Positions 62,501 through 64,000 of a DNA stretch of 64,000 bases are shown piece after piece (position 1 is the first letter of the stretch; each line of letters opens with the position of its first letter). Position numbers and translations under genes: made by a program. The DNA is from Phocoena phocoena (taxonomy: Eukaryota > Chordata > Mammalia > Artiodactyla > Phocoenidae), in contig NC_089221.1 in the NCBI RefSeq assembly GCF_963924675.1, forward strand, positions 88,222,296 to 88,286,295, given 5' to 3'. The notes below the pieces were generated by a model that saw only the letters and a list, made by a program, of their open reading frames with translations, was not told where the DNA came from and made no database searches.

Positions 62501-64000
62501 CTTCGTTAAGAGAAGAGAAGCACTCTCCCCTTCATCCTGACCAAGTTCAAGTCTGAGTCTTCACTTTCGACATCATAATACCATAGGTTACAGTGAAGGC
62601 CTCCAGGCCTCTACAATTTAGTCAATAGCCCAGGTGTGAATCTGAAGGGAGATTCCTTACTCTATCCCTAACTATTGAGACCTGATGCCTTGGCTGGCTG
62701 GGCCAGTCCCGGATCATGCTGGCACCTTGGAAAAATTACTAACAGCTCCTCTTTCTCTCTTAAAGAAGCTCAGGTTTGGATGGTAACTTATATGGTCCCT
62801 CTACACATATCAAACAGGGAAAACCTAGCCTAGCGTAGTATTTACCTGGGATTCCTTCCAGCAGCAATGTTAATGTTCTTTCACTCTCTTCCTTCCTCAG
62901 ATGCCTTTCTTTCCAGTCCTTTCTTCTTTCTCTTTCATCAGATAAGGCTTAAACACTCCAAATAGTCCATCCCCTCACTCTCCCCCCACCCGACATCCCT
63001 GAGAGTTTTCCTCTTCATCTCCACATGTGGAGAGCTCAGGGGGAGGCTGCAGCTTAAAGATTTTATCTTGTTTGTCCTGTTTGAGAGCCAGGAGAGAGGG
63101 AAGTAGCCTGAAGCTCTGTGGAGCCAGACCACCCCTGGCTTTTCTCCAGGAAAACTAGAGATATGGATAACTTGGATAAGTAGAAATATGGTCTATCAAG
63201 CACAACATTCAAAAGGAAATCACTGCAACTGATGAGGGAATCAGATACTGTCACCAAAGTGTGGACCTCAGACTACTACAGATAGAAAACGGAAACCATG
63301 GGTTTTCCAGATTCACCCAAATCAGACTTCCCAAAAAGGAATGCGAAGGCCAGAAACTGGCATCTGCATCTTTCTGCATCTGGCTTAGGCTCTAAACTTA
63401 GTATCCTAATTCCTGTATCTCATACTTCTTATGCTTTGGTACTGGGTTTGCTTTTTGCTCCACCTTTGCCTTGTACCCTGATTGCAGTGCATTGTAATTC
63501 CCTCCACCCCCCCTATCTTGGGCTGACTCTCGCCTCATGGAGCTCTTCCTGGCTTCCGTTTCTAATTCTGGTGATTCCCCAGGAACACAGGCCAGGACTA
63601 GGAACTATCACTTGGGGCAAAGATGATATACAGGCCATGTCAATGACAGAGAGTCTCTGACACTGTCATGAATGTCATTGATTTTTCTTCATGTTTACTA
63701 CTGGCCTGCTCTCTTCTCACCAGAATTCAGAAGATTTCTCTGCAGAGCTAATACTAGACAGCAGACTGGATCCCCTGAATCTGTTCTCACATTAAAGCGT
63801 GATTCTTTTCATGACCCTCCCCTTCCATTCAGTCAGGCTCTCTGTTTTCATCATATTCCCTACCACCCTCCTAAGCTGCCTCAGCTCTGCATCTGACTTC
63901 GATATGGGTTGTTAAATTAGTTTATGAACCAATTTTTGGATCATAAACTAACTACTGACATTTCCAGTTACAGAACTTAATTGTCCCATAAGGGGCAGCA
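62501..64000. other. Intergenic sequence; inverted repeat near the end
   Basis: No gene recognised; the 120-residue frame at 63298-63660 has no family signature. An 11-bp perfect inverted repeat, TTAGTTTATGA/TCATAAACTAA, lies at 63917-63951 with a 13-nt spacer. Confidence 0.5.

Noticed and set aside
1..64000. CRISPR arrays, operons, phage or bacterial mobile elements
   Set aside because: None present; the window is mammalian.

Overview
The window is mammalian nuclear DNA, almost certainly from a cetacean. The evidence is seven CHR-type tRNA-Glu-derived SINEs, most with intact target-site duplications, in the short and long forms typical of whales and dolphins. They lie among L1 tails and older MIR, L2, MER5 and MaLR debris on an AT-rich background. 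There are no operons or other prokaryotic features, and nearly every ORF in the window is non-genic.

The one live gene I can support is EFNA5 (ephrin-A5), on the minus strand. Only its first coding exon is present (40695-40819): the signal peptide and the first residues of the mature ligand, ending at a GTAAGG splice donor. The exon sits in a large CpG island (about 39.2-42.7 kb) that holds the 5' UTR and promoter. Everything from 40694 down to base 1 is the start of the very large EFNA5 intron 1. Everything above the island, to 64000, is upstream intergenic DNA.

Intron 1 (1-40694) holds four SINEs, several L1 3' ends, a dense MIR cluster at 19.4-21.8 kb, microsatellites, a 53-bp tandem duplication and an isolated GC-rich patch at 5.3 kb. 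No coding exon was recognised in it.

The upstream flank (42.7-64 kb) holds two notable retrocopies. The first (44477-44640, minus strand) is a short poly(A)-tailed copy of an RNA that folds as an H/ACA snoRNA. It has two hairpins, an H box and an ACA box, and a 16-bp target-site duplication. The second (48825-50506, minus strand) is a 5'-truncated processed pseudogene of PRDM14 with premature stops, a poly(A) signal, a poly(A) tail and a 9-bp duplication. A SINE landed 16 bp beyond its 5' junction. Further out are another SINE, a MaLR LTR, two oppositely oriented L2 copies, a 2.2-kb L1 with broken ORF2, a (GA)n tract and a possible solo LTR.

I found no new multi-gene system. The most unusual items are the snoRNA-like retroposon, the PRDM14 retrocopy, and the promoter architecture of EFNA5: a G-quadruplex motif, a CTG-rich tract, an oligo(dT) tract and a possible upstream ORF whose stop overlaps the EFNA5 start codon.
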